A DNA stretch of 64,000 nucleotides from DATAWK01 sp036267255 (GTDB lineage Bacteria > Acidobacteriota > Terriglobia > Terriglobales > Acidobacteriaceae), in NCBI GenBank assembly GCA_036267255.1, contig DATAWK010000043.1, positions 434,001 through 498,000 on the forward strand. Reading direction: 5' to 3'. A model generated the notes under the pieces. It was not told where the DNA came from and did not search any database. It saw only the letters and a list, made by a program, of their open reading frames with translations. The translations under genes and the position numbers were made by a program. This document shows, piece by piece, positions 8,986-17,213 of the stretch; position 1 is the first letter of the stretch; every line of letters begins with the position of its first letter.

Positions 8986-9663
8986 CTAGTAGCCCGAATT
9001 GTCCGGCAAGGGCATATCTCCACCGGGACCGCCTGGGCCACCCGGACCTCTGTGGCCAAAACCGTCGCGGTGAATGAAGTCCTGCCGCATTTGCTGCAGC
9101 TTTTGCTGCTGATCGGGTGTTAGTGCGGTACGCATGTCCAGACGAAAATCAATTGCCGACTTTTCGCCAGCCAGCCGGACGACACTGATTTCCTGCAGCT
9201 TTTTGTCAATCGCTGCCCGGTCAGGATTATCAGACGAGATCATATCTGCCAATTCCAGACGTTTCACCTGCAAGTCGGCCCGATTGCGAATCTGCGTGAT
9301 GCGGAAGTCCGATGTCTGCGTATGTATCTTTTGTGCCTGCTCCGGTGTGATGCCAAGGCGTTCTCGCACGGAAGGATTGCTCACCAAGCGTGCCAGCATG
9401 AACTGGCGCTGGTCCAAACCGTGCCGGTGCATTCCTCTCCAGTTGCGATGACCCCAATGTGCTCCCCGTGGGCCGGCATTCCACGGGCCTTGTTTCTGCA
9501 TCTGCTGCCGATGCATGGAACGATGCATTGCCTGTCCATTCGTTCCAACCGATGACTGCGAAGCTGCAGGTGTGGGCGCCGGTGTAGTGTCCTGGCCCAA
9601 AGCCAATGGCAGGCTGACACCGAGCGCAAGTACAACGAGCGCGACTCTAGAGTGAATTTTCAT
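8986..9663 (-). CDS. Periplasmic LTxxQ-motif (Spy/CpxP-like) protein
   Basis: 225 aa exported protein of the Spy/CpxP/ZraP superfamily, small helical periplasmic proteins that act as ATP-independent chaperones or metal sensors. The signal peptide is MKIHSRVALVVLALGVSLPLALGQ. A His/Gln/Met-rich segment follows (RSMHRQQMQKQGPWNAG, HWGHRNWRGMHRHG), which could bind metal. The helical core has RERLGITPEQAQKI and the second motif TALTPDQQQKL, a good LTxxQ match. The tail is Gly/Pro-rich (GPGGPGGPGGD). I chose the ATG at 9663 because AGGAGG lies eight bases ahead; the frame extends further upstream but without this signal. Confidence 0.82.
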   Translation of the reverse strand: MKIHSRVALVVLALGVSLPLALGQDTTPAPTPAASQSSVGTNGQAMHRSMHRQQMQKQGPWNAGPRGAHWGHRNWRGMHRHGLDQRQFMLARLVSNPSVRERLGITPEQAQKIHTQTSDFRITQIRNRADLQVKRLELADMISSDNPDRAAIDKKLQEISVVRLAGEKSAIDFRLDMRTALTPDQQQKLQQMRQDFIHRDGFGHRGPGGPGGPGGDMPLPDNSGY

Positions 9664-9893
9664 TTCCAATCCTCCTGCACAGGGCAGCATTCACCAGCAT
9701 ATTTATGGATGCATTCCAAATCCTGCGCACAAACTATTCTTCGGACATGGTCCGGTATCTATATATACGCCGTGGTAAAGACAGAAGTTTCGGTAGAAAA
9801 GGCGAAAATTTTGTCACCCTGTAGGGCCAAACCGCGCACAACCCCGGTACGGAACGGGGTCGCAGCATGTTTCTTCTTCCGCTATGCTGAGCC

Positions 9894-11684
9894 TCAATAA
9901 CGAAGTCCAAGTCGTTGAGGAAATTCATCTTCCCCTTCTTCGAGATCCACCAGACTGAGATGCTCGCTGACAATTTTCTGATGAAGTCTCTGGAATCCGA
10001 AGTGGGTGGCAGTGATGCACAATACCGCAATCACCATGTGCCCGGCGCTCGATGCGATCCAGGGTTCCCAACTGAGCACAATGAGTACAACGGGAGGGAA
10101 GAAGGCAAAATATTTCATCACGACGATTGCCAGATTGGTTCTGACGGCTGCCTGCACACCAGTAAAAGGTATGATTTTCACTCTTAAAAAGAAGGCGTCT
10201 GTCAGTAACAGACATAAGCCAATCGCCACGAGTACCTGGCTCGTTGTTGCTCTCCATCCCTTTAAATCGCGAGGTGCAATTGTGTGCAGCAGCCCAACTA
10301 CCCCTAAAGTAACAAACGTGCCCCATACAAAGACCCAGATTTTGGTAGCCTGCAACGGCTCCAATCCTGGTTTGCCCTGGATGGTGCGAAAGACCCAATT
10401 CCCCCGCTGGTCGCCCGGAGATACAAATGCCGTGCGCAGTCCAGCAATAGCCAGAAAAGCTACCATCGGAATCGCTGCCCTTAGTCCATCGGGGGAAAGG
10501 ACAACGCTGATATGTTCATGCCAAACGCTAATGCGCAGGATGGCTGCCGTCACAAGAGAAAGACCCACGCCGGCATACAGCACAAGGTAGATGCGATAGC
10601 GCTGCACTCGCAGCAAAGTCTGGCTGATGAAATGGTAGATGGCGCGACGCACTGGAATGCGTAACACGGTTGTATGCAGGATTCGATTGGTTGGCCCGGC
10701 AACCCAGCTCCGTACGTCGCGCGCGCCGGCACCTTCCATCAATTGGCGCGTTCTACGCCAATAGGCAAACGGATAGGCAAGGAAAGCTACCGCAATCGTC
10801 AAAAGCGTTGCCCAGCAGCCGGTCTGCGCGAGCTTCGTATAAATGGGCAAAGCCGACGGCCCTTCCATCAGCCGTTGGTAAATTCCCAGAAACCAAAACG
10901 GTGGAAAGTACAAGACAAGCGCATTCCTGGGATGCAGGAGTGTTTGCATCGCCAGGGACTGAAGTGGAAGCAGAAACAGAAGCATCAGCAAAACCGTGAT
11001 AAAAATCCCTTGCAGAAAAAGAGAAACCTTGCGAAAGAAACGCTCTCCGAAGACAGAGAGAAGCACGCCCTGCAAGGCCAGCACGAGTGAAGCAGCAAAG
11101 ATTCCACTCATCGCTACTGCCAGGATGTGACCAGCCAGAAAGCGTCCCAGGTTAGGCGGATCGATGGCTGCCGGCAGAACGAGAGGCGCAAGAAAATTGG
11201 AATTGAATAGAAAGCCGACGATAAAGATGCAAACGGCTGCAATTCTTGCCAGAAATAATCTGCGATTTCTGATCGGCAAACTCGATAGAACGAAAACATC
11301 CAGCAAATCCGGAAAGAACATATCCCATTCAAAGACGGTGATGATTCCCATGGCCACGAACGAATACACAACAAAGAAGTAGTGGTCACTGACCTGGGCC
11401 CAATACGGGCGCGCGCGGCTAAAAAGATCATGATAGGGAGCCCACAAATACAAAGCCACAATGAACCCAGGTAGACCGGTCGCGCAGGCAATTTGCAGTA
11501 GACGCGTCATCCCCTCGTCATCCGCTGCAACCATGTCGTTGTTGAAGAAGCGCTCCAGAAAAAGCCGAACGAGAAGTTGAAATTGGCTTTGTTCCGGTTT
11601 CTCCTGTTGAGCCAGTCCGGCCTGAACCTCAAGGGAGAGAACCGCGTGCTCCGGCTGGGCAAAGATATGCAGTCGGTTATGCAT
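9894..11684 (-). CDS. ABC exporter permease, large membrane protein
   Basis: 596 aa polytopic membrane protein with about ten to twelve hydrophobic segments (for example YFFVVYSFVAMGIITVFEWDMFF and VLSLFLQGIFITVLLMLLFLLPLQS-like stretches). It starts inside the ATPase gene's stop (8-base overlap at 11677-11684), so the two are made together as an ABC-2-like exporter. The first 75 residues are cytoplasmic. The substrate is unknown; the PadR control next door suggests a toxic compound or envelope stress. I see no clear ABC2 signature that would fix the subfamily. Confidence 0.7.
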   Translation of the reverse strand: MHNRLHIFAQPEHAVLSLEVQAGLAQQEKPEQSQFQLLVRLFLERFFNNDMVAADDEGMTRLLQIACATGLPGFIVALYLWAPYHDLFSRARPYWAQVSDHYFFVVYSFVAMGIITVFEWDMFFPDLLDVFVLSSLPIRNRRLFLARIAAVCIFIVGFLFNSNFLAPLVLPAAIDPPNLGRFLAGHILAVAMSGIFAASLVLALQGVLLSVFGERFFRKVSLFLQGIFITVLLMLLFLLPLQSLAMQTLLHPRNALVLYFPPFWFLGIYQRLMEGPSALPIYTKLAQTGCWATLLTIAVAFLAYPFAYWRRTRQLMEGAGARDVRSWVAGPTNRILHTTVLRIPVRRAIYHFISQTLLRVQRYRIYLVLYAGVGLSLVTAAILRISVWHEHISVVLSPDGLRAAIPMVAFLAIAGLRTAFVSPGDQRGNWVFRTIQGKPGLEPLQATKIWVFVWGTFVTLGVVGLLHTIAPRDLKGWRATTSQVLVAIGLCLLLTDAFFLRVKIIPFTGVQAAVRTNLAIVVMKYFAFFPPVVLIVLSWEPWIASSAGHMVIAVLCITATHFGFQRLHQKIVSEHLSLVDLEEGEDEFPQRLGLRY

Positions 11685-12450
11685 GCGTACCTTTCATGAC
11701 TTGAACCAGTTCGCGCGCCAATACTTTTGTGTCCTGCTGTTTGACCAACTGAGCAAAAACACTTTCCAGATTCGTCAACTGCATCAGCCGGGTCAGTTCA
11801 GAAGGTGGAGCATCCGCCAGAATCTTTCCATTCGCGATCACAATAACGCGGCTGCAAATTTGTTCCACGACCTCGAGGACATGCGAGATATAAAGAATGG
11901 CTTTACCCTGCGCTGCCAACTCTTCCAGGAGGTCCTTGAAGAGTCGTGAAGATACAACATCCAGTCCAGAGAGTGGCTCATCGAAGATGAGCAATTTAGG
12001 ATCGTGCATGAGTGCCGCGGCAATCAGCACACGTTGCTTCATGCCTTTGGAATACGACGAAATGGGCGAATAACGCCACGACTCCAGGGCAAGAAGCTGA
12101 AGCAATTGATTTGCTTTTGCTTCAATGACCCGCTCGCGCATTCCACGAAGCCGACCCACCAACTGCAGGTATTCGAGGCCGGAAAGATATGTGTAGACAT
12201 GCGCTTCTTCCGGTACATATCCAAGCGTTGCGCGAAACTTCACGAGGTCGTCCTGGATATTTCTCCCCTCGAAGATCACCCGTCCATCGTTTGGACGTAG
12301 CATGCCTGTAATGATTTTTACCGTGGTGGATTTTCCTGATCCATTCGGTCCCAGATAACCGACAACTTCGCCGGCTCCGACCTGGAAGCTGATGTTTTGA
12401 ATGGCTGGAATACCGCGATAGCTTCTCGATAAATTTTGCAGCTCAAGCAT
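11677..12450 (-). CDS. ABC transporter ATP-binding subunit
   Basis: Energises export by the adjacent permease. It has Walker A GPNGSGKST, the signature region YSKGMKQRV, Walker B KLLIFDEP and the switch His in ILYISHVLEVVEQ, plus the SGLD D-loop. This is the CcmA/multidrug (DRA) type of ATPase usual for ABC-2 exporters. I start it at ATG 12450 (MLELQNLSRSYRG, about 257 aa), the normal beginning of the domain; the frame is open to 12573, but that would run through the operator and into the divergent PadR start. Its promoter region is shared with padR. Confidence 0.9.
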   Translation of the reverse strand: MLELQNLSRSYRGIPAIQNISFQVGAGEVVGYLGPNGSGKSTTVKIITGMLRPNDGRVIFEGRNIQDDLVKFRATLGYVPEEAHVYTYLSGLEYLQLVGRLRGMRERVIEAKANQLLQLLALESWRYSPISSYSKGMKQRVLIAAALMHDPKLLIFDEPLSGLDVVSSRLFKDLLEELAAQGKAILYISHVLEVVEQICSRVIVIANGKILADAPPSELTRLMQLTNLESVFAQLVKQQDTKVLARELVQVMKGTHA

Positions 12451-12475
12451 AAGGGCATCTCTGCTTTCTCCTACC

Positions 12476-12522
12476 CTATGTAGCATGCTATCTTTCCTCT
12501 CGTCAAGTAGCCTGCTACATAG
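12476..12522. promoter_or_regulatory. PadR-type inverted-repeat operator in the divergent promoter
   Basis: CTATGTAGCATGCTA (12476-12490) faces TAGCCTGCTACATAG (12508-12522), an inverted pair with one mismatch. Each arm is itself close to a palindrome (TAGCATGCTA). It sits between the ATPase start (12450, minus) and the PadR start (12536, plus), so one regulator could control both directions. The PadR family typically binds such two-part dyads and represses its own gene and a neighbouring exporter. Confidence 0.65.
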
Positions 12523-12535
12523 GTACAATCCCTTC

Positions 12536-12853
12536 ATGGCAGCCGAACCAAAACTTTCGCACACCGCGGCCATGATTCTTCAGGCCATCCATGCCGGGCA
12601 TGTCTATGGCTTCAGCGTGATGGAAATGACCGGCCTGCCTAGCGGAACAGTCTATCCGGCAATGCGGCGGCTGGAGAGAGACGATCTGATTATCTCCAGG
12701 TGGGAACAACAATCCATTGCCGATGCGGAGCAACGGCCACCGCGGAAATATTACAAACTGACGCGATCCGGCAGGACCACTCTGGAGGCCATGCACAAAC
12801 GTTATCCGCTGCTGGCCAGGTTGATTCCATCCCCTGAGGTGGAGAACGCATGA
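12536..12853 (+). CDS. PadR-family transcriptional regulator
   Basis: 105 aa winged-helix repressor. The domain is standard: SHTAAMILQAIHAGHVYGFSVMEMTGLPSGTVYPAMRRLERDDLI (helix-turn-helix and wing), then RPPRKYYKLTRSGRTTLEAM, the PadR wing motif. I start it at 12536 (MAAEPKLSH), since an earlier ATG at 12485 would lie within the operator. It overlaps the next gene by four bases (ATGA). PadR genes coupled to acidobacterial permease genes are a recurring arrangement in this phylum. The likely targets are itself, the ADOP-like gene and the divergent ABC exporter. Confidence 0.88.
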   Translation: MAAEPKLSHTAAMILQAIHAGHVYGFSVMEMTGLPSGTVYPAMRRLERDDLIISRWEQQSIADAEQRPPRKYYKLTRSGRTTLEAMHKRYPLLARLIPSPEVENA

Positions 12854-14364
12854 AGATCCGTAGCTTCGTCCATTCCTTTCCCATATCGCTCGCCATCATA
12901 CGGACTGCCGCAATTTTCGTGCCCGGCCAACAGCGCCTAGAGTGGCTGGCGGAGTGGAAGTCAGAGCTGTGGCATGTTTGGCAGGCATGCAAGGACGAAT
13001 CTCACAACTGTCTGCATGACAAAGAGGAAGTCACGGCTTTTTGTCTGGGTGCCTTCAAGGATGCTCTTTGGCTAAGGCGAAACGATCTAAACGCGACACA
13101 GCACCGGGCTTTCCGACTGGGGTCTCCTTCACGGTGCGGATTCTTTCTGGCGATTTTGGCGGCAATGAGCATGATGCTTGCCTTGTATCTACCCGGCGCG
13201 CGCAAGGCGATTCTGCTGTCTCCGTACCAGGACGCACACCATCTGGTGATGATTTCTCACGATGCCAACCTCTGGGCTCCATACCCGACCATTCGCCTGG
13301 ATGATTATCAATCCTGGACCCATACCACGCATCGTTTGTTTACTGGAATTGCCTTTTACCAACCGATTCTGAAACGAGTGCGTGTCACGCGGCATCAGAC
13401 TGCAGAACTGTCCATTGGCCGGGCAAGCGACAATCTCTTTGAGTTGCTGCAGATACCAATCGCGCAGAACGTATCAAATCCAACCAGGAACGATTCAACG
13501 GCTGCATTGGTGTTGAGCCATGCGGCATGGCATAAATATTTTGGTGACGATCCTCAAATCGTCGGACATATTCTCGATGTCGCCGGACAACGAACTCGGA
13601 TCGTCGGAATTCTTCCAGATGACTCGTGGCAACTTCCTGGCCAGATGGACGCGTGGCTTCTGGAGGATCCACAACAACTGGCTTCCTTACCATCGCACTC
13701 CAAGGGATTTGTGCTCGGCCACATACGGCCCTCTGCCTTTTACGCTTCGACAGATGGACAGTGGCACATGACGGTAGTAGAGAAAAGTGGCCGTTCCGAG
13801 CGCTACGACTGCGTGTCGCTGGCCGAGCAAAGCCAGGGCACATTCTCCGTGTTTGTCTTTGCGCTCTTCCTCGCCTGCCTCTCCTTACCGGCAACCACCT
13901 CCCTGCCGCTTGGAGAATATCCCGTGCACAAGGATCACCTTCCCTGGGCAACAAGGATTCGCCGATGGATCTTTCTCTTAACCAAGATTGGGTTGATCGT
14001 GCCGATCGCATATTACGGATCAGTAGCGCTGGCACATTGGAATCCTGCGATGAATCCTGCATCCTCCCAATACATTCAACTTGGAACTTCCTTTTTGATG
14101 TTTCTCTTCGGGTTTCGCTGGGCCTTGCGCGATCAGAGGAAGCGTTGCCCGGTCTGCCTCCGGTTGCTCACCAATCCGGCACGAGTGGGGCAATCGTCAC
14201 GAAATTTTCTGGCATGGAATGGCACCGAGTTGATCTGCGTTGGAGGGCATGGGTTACTACACGTTCCCGACATCTCGACCAGTTGGTTCAGCACGCAACG
14301 CTGGTTGTATCTGGACCCTTCGTGGAGCAGCCTGTTTTCGGACGCTTCTCTTGGGATGCTGTGA
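12850..14364 (+). CDS. ADOP-like membrane protein with a MacB-type periplasmic domain and a CxxC ribbon
   Basis: 504 aa, coupled to padR. The N-terminal 90 residues (RLEWLAEWKSELWHVWQ, FCLGAFKDALWLRRN) match the cytosolic start of acidobacterial permeases. A membrane helix at about 98-120 follows, then a MacB_PCD-like stretch (LSIGRASDNLFELLQIPI, SHAAWHKYFGDDPQIVGHILDVAG, RIVGILPDDSWQL). Three more helices and a C-terminal cytosolic part come next, with CPVCLRLL and a later Cys in LICVGGHG, perhaps a zinc ribbon. Usual ADOP proteins are about 800 aa with a terminal FtsX domain; that domain is absent here, so this is a shortened relative, not a complete transporter. Confidence 0.65.
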   Translation: MKIRSFVHSFPISLAIIRTAAIFVPGQQRLEWLAEWKSELWHVWQACKDESHNCLHDKEEVTAFCLGAFKDALWLRRNDLNATQHRAFRLGSPSRCGFFLAILAAMSMMLALYLPGARKAILLSPYQDAHHLVMISHDANLWAPYPTIRLDDYQSWTHTTHRLFTGIAFYQPILKRVRVTRHQTAELSIGRASDNLFELLQIPIAQNVSNPTRNDSTAALVLSHAAWHKYFGDDPQIVGHILDVAGQRTRIVGILPDDSWQLPGQMDAWLLEDPQQLASLPSHSKGFVLGHIRPSAFYASTDGQWHMTVVEKSGRSERYDCVSLAEQSQGTFSVFVFALFLACLSLPATTSLPLGEYPVHKDHLPWATRIRRWIFLLTKIGLIVPIAYYGSVALAHWNPAMNPASSQYIQLGTSFLMFLFGFRWALRDQRKRCPVCLRLLTNPARVGQSSRNFLAWNGTELICVGGHGLLHVPDISTSWFSTQRWLYLDPSWSSLFSDASLGML

Positions 14365-14648
14365 ATTCGTTCGGCGTGAAAAGTTGGTACCCAATGATAT
14401 TTGTAACCATGCCGGTTCTCTTAAGTTGCGTAGCCCTACTGCAGCGTGGATTCCAGCGCGACGCACTTCCTGGTTGGACCCATGCAGGCGCTGCGCACGG
14501 AGTGACCGCGCTCTGACATCGCGGGTGTCATGGGTATATGAGGAACAAAGCTAGAGCACATTCATCGGTCTGCAGTCCAATAAGGTGCGTAACGGTAATG
14601 TTGATGGAGACGAAGTTCATATTCCCGGCTGACAGGTTGATCGGAATC
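14365..14648. other. Intergenic region without a supported gene
   Basis: Between the ADOP-like gene and the frameshifted PRC-barrel gene. Short open frames here are continuations of frames overlapping the ADOP-like gene. I see no convincing promoter or terminator. Confidence 0.4.
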
Positions 14649-15321
14649 TCATTCCGGGCTTTGTTGAACGGTCTCACGAGACATGCTTACGAAAATCTCC
14701 CGATCGGCCCAGCTCACCCGTTGAATCCATTGAGGCCGCAGCAACACTTTTTTCCCGGGCCACCAATTTTTTGTGCCAACGATCGCGTACCGAATCTCCC
14801 AGGTCTCATCGTCAAATAAGAAATCTTCCAGATGTCCAATTTCACCGTCGATCGCCTTGATATGGTAACCCGTGACTTCCTGTATGCTTCGCAGATGCGT
14901 GTCTGCGGACGCGTCTTTCGTTTCCGCCTTTGATTCTGTTCGCGGCGCATCGGCAAGCGCCTTTGGACTTGGCCATGAGCCCCATACACCTGCGCCATTC
15001 CAGTAATAGGGCCATCCATAATATTGGTGATGTTCAGCTTCGTGTTGGCGGGAAACTGGTTTATGAAGATCGATGCCGGGACTTCGCCTGATTTGTTCCG
15101 ATGTCAAATTCACATAGATATGCAGCGGACTCCAGGTTGGATGCCGCAGAGCCACCGGAGATAAGGACCTTGCGCCCTGACAAGATGATGCCAGTTCCAA
15201 CCACCATGTAGCGGATGGTCCATTGCCGGTCGTCAAAATAGAAATCGTCGACGGTTCCGATATCTGTATCGAGTGCGGCAATCGTGCACTGGTGTAGATC
15301 TTTTGTTCTTCGTAAACGCAT
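14649..15321 (-). pseudogene. Double PRC-barrel protein, frameshifted
   Basis: Two PRC-barrel domains are encoded in two different frames. The first (MRLRRTKDLHQCTIAALDTDIGTVDDFYFDD..WTIRYMVVGTG) begins at 15321 and reads to about 15165, then runs on into a nonsense tail ending at 15061. The natural continuation (PVALRHPTWSPLHIYVNLT...) is in another frame and carries a spacer rich in His/Tyr/Trp, then the second barrel (VTGYHIKAIDGEIGHLEDFLFDDETWEIRYAIVGT). One extra base or two missing bases near 15158-15165 explain it. Intact homologues are about 220-250 aa proteins of unknown role. A sequencing error cannot be excluded. Confidence 0.75.
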
Positions 15322-15444
15322 GCTCTATTTTTTCTTGGCCAGCCCAACACTTGAACTCAAGATTGCATACTCATGAAATCATGCAGCCAATTTGGATCAT
15401 GGTCATCACGATTCTAGATCATCCTTGCGCCAAGTTAGCTCTCT

Positions 15445-15469
15445 TATTGGACGGTTAATTCGTCCAATA
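15445..15469. promoter_or_regulatory. Hairpin or operator just before the ClC gene
   Basis: TATTGGACG (15445-15453) and CGTCCAATA (15461-15469) form a perfect 9-bp inverted repeat ending 17 bp before the GTG start at 15487. It could be an operator or an RNA stem. I looked for a fluoride-riboswitch pattern here and did not see one. Confidence 0.35.
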
Positions 15470-15486
15470 GGTGGTACAACGTTATC

Positions 15487-17175
15487 GTGCAAACCAGAGA
15501 CAAGCCGCGGCTCCTTCTGGATTCCGTTGTCATGGGTGTTATTGGCGGCCTGAGCGCGCAGCTATTCATTTGGCTTTTGCGACTCTCCGAAAAAGTTTTC
15601 CTGGTTTGGATAGCTGGCTACCATCCGCCTGGACTTCCGCAAGAAGGTGGAGTCCTTCGACAAGTCACCGGTCCGCATGGTTTGTGGCTTATACCGGTCG
15701 CGACGACCGTAGGAGGACTGTTATCCGGCGCCATTGTTTATGGTCTGGCTCCGGAGACAGAAGGCCATGGCACGGACACCGTGGTCAAAGCACTGCATTG
15801 GACAGGCGGAAAAATTCGGGCGCGTGTCGCTCCCGTGAAGATGCTTGCCTCAGCGATCACCATTGGGTCTGGAGGGTCCGCTGGCCGCGAGGGGCCGACG
15901 GCTCTGATAGCAGCGGGATTCGGATCACAATACGCAAAGTTGTTGCATCGGCCCGAGCGCGAGCGCCGATTGCTGGTGTTAATGGGGATGGCCGCCGGGC
16001 TTTCCGCCATCTTCCGTTCCCCGATCGGGACTGCGATCTTCGCCGTTGAGGTTCTTTACGGCAGCATGGATTTCGAGGCGGAAGCTCTCATTTACTGCAT
16101 GCTTGCGGCGATCGTCGCCTATGCCGTCAATGGATGGTTCGTGGGATGGCAATCGCTGTTTCGGGTTCCATCTCACTTATCAATTGCGGGCTTTTCCGAT
16201 TACGGCTGGTACATTGCTCTCGGGGCGGCAAGCGGCATCATCGCCACAATTTTGCCGGAGGTATTTTACCGCCTGAGAGATGCTTTTCTCGCTTTACGCG
16301 TTCCGGCATGGACCAAGCCGGGGCTCGGCGGACTGGTCGTAGGCTTGATGGCTTTGCGGTTGCCTCAGGTGCTGGGCGGCGGCTACGGTTGGATTCAGGA
16401 AGCGATCGATGGCCGGCTGGCTTTGCATTTGCTTCTGATTCTCGTTATCGCAAAAATGCTTGCTTTTTCTTTTACCGTCTCCTCCGGTGGTTCCGGCGGC
16501 GTTTTTGCGCCGAGCCTGTTCGTCGGTTCCATGCTGGGTGGAGTCTTCGCAGTTCTCTCGCACCATGCTCCAGCGGGCTTGGTCATTGTTGGTATGGCTG
16601 CGGTTTTTGGCGGCGCTGCGCGCGTTCCAATCGCAACGCTGCTGATGGTTGCCGAGATGACAGGCGGTTACCAACTTCTAGTTCCCGCAGGACTTGCTGT
16701 CATGCTGAGTTTTTTGATTCAAATCAAACTGTCATCGTTCTTCAAATACGGCAGCTTGTATGAAGCCCAGGTAGCAGGGCGCGCAGATTCCCCGGCGCAT
16801 CGTGCAGAACATGTCCAGATTGCCCTGCGACTGTTAAACCAAGGTAACCTCTCATTACCACCGGAAATCAACCATCTGCATATCGCGGCTCTCTTGCAGT
16901 CGGGGCTCGCACTCGATCTTCCGGATGGTTCGCAGTTAATGGTTGGCGCGCTCCGGCCTGAAAGTCCCTGGGTGGGAAAGGCCATTCAATCCCGCAAGCT
17001 GAGTGAAACCATCGCGCATTCGAAGATCGTGGCCGTGCTGCGAGGCAAGTCCGTCATGCTGGCTCGACCCGAAACCGTCCTGCAGCCTGGGGATCGACTC
17101 CTGATGGTCGTGCAGCAACAGGCAAAAGCGGAGTTGGCCCATCATCTTGCACCTCCTGCCACACCGGCAAATTGA
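15487..17175 (+). CDS. ClC-family chloride channel with a C-terminal TrkA-C domain
   Basis: Voltage-gated-type ClC anion channel or antiporter, 562 aa, with about ten to twelve membrane helices. Filter motifs are GSGGSAGREGPT (127-138, gating Glu135) and SGGSGGVFAPSL (333-344). The FAVEVLYG motif has Val189 where proton-coupled exchangers carry the second Glu, so this may be a channel rather than an H+/Cl- exchanger. The C-terminus (about 470-550, PWVGKAIQSRKL..LQPGDRLLMVV) is a TrkA-C/RCK-C-like ligand-binding domain. The start is GTG at 15487, with an AGGTGG about 15 bases ahead; this spacing is long, so the exact start is uncertain. Confidence 0.88.
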   Translation: MQTRDKPRLLLDSVVMGVIGGLSAQLFIWLLRLSEKVFLVWIAGYHPPGLPQEGGVLRQVTGPHGLWLIPVATTVGGLLSGAIVYGLAPETEGHGTDTVVKALHWTGGKIRARVAPVKMLASAITIGSGGSAGREGPTALIAAGFGSQYAKLLHRPERERRLLVLMGMAAGLSAIFRSPIGTAIFAVEVLYGSMDFEAEALIYCMLAAIVAYAVNGWFVGWQSLFRVPSHLSIAGFSDYGWYIALGAASGIIATILPEVFYRLRDAFLALRVPAWTKPGLGGLVVGLMALRLPQVLGGGYGWIQEAIDGRLALHLLLILVIAKMLAFSFTVSSGGSGGVFAPSLFVGSMLGGVFAVLSHHAPAGLVIVGMAAVFGGAARVPIATLLMVAEMTGGYQLLVPAGLAVMLSFLIQIKLSSFFKYGSLYEAQVAGRADSPAHRAEHVQIALRLLNQGNLSLPPEINHLHIAALLQSGLALDLPDGSQLMVGALRPESPWVGKAIQSRKLSETIAHSKIVAVLRGKSVMLARPETVLQPGDRLLMVVQQQAKAELAHHLAPPATPAN

Positions 17176-17213
17176 ATCCGTTGCTTCTCCGTCATATGGA
17201 AGACGGTCGCGAT

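Noticed and set aside
13626..14516. Long open frame of 296 codons on the plus strand
   Set aside because: It overlaps the ADOP-like gene in another frame and has no ribosome site or family features; the ADOP-like frame has clear domains.
15320..15487. Fluoride riboswitch before the ClC gene
   Set aside because: Looked for the conserved pseudoknot pattern; only a simple hairpin at 15445-15469 was found, and the protein is not of the fluoride type.
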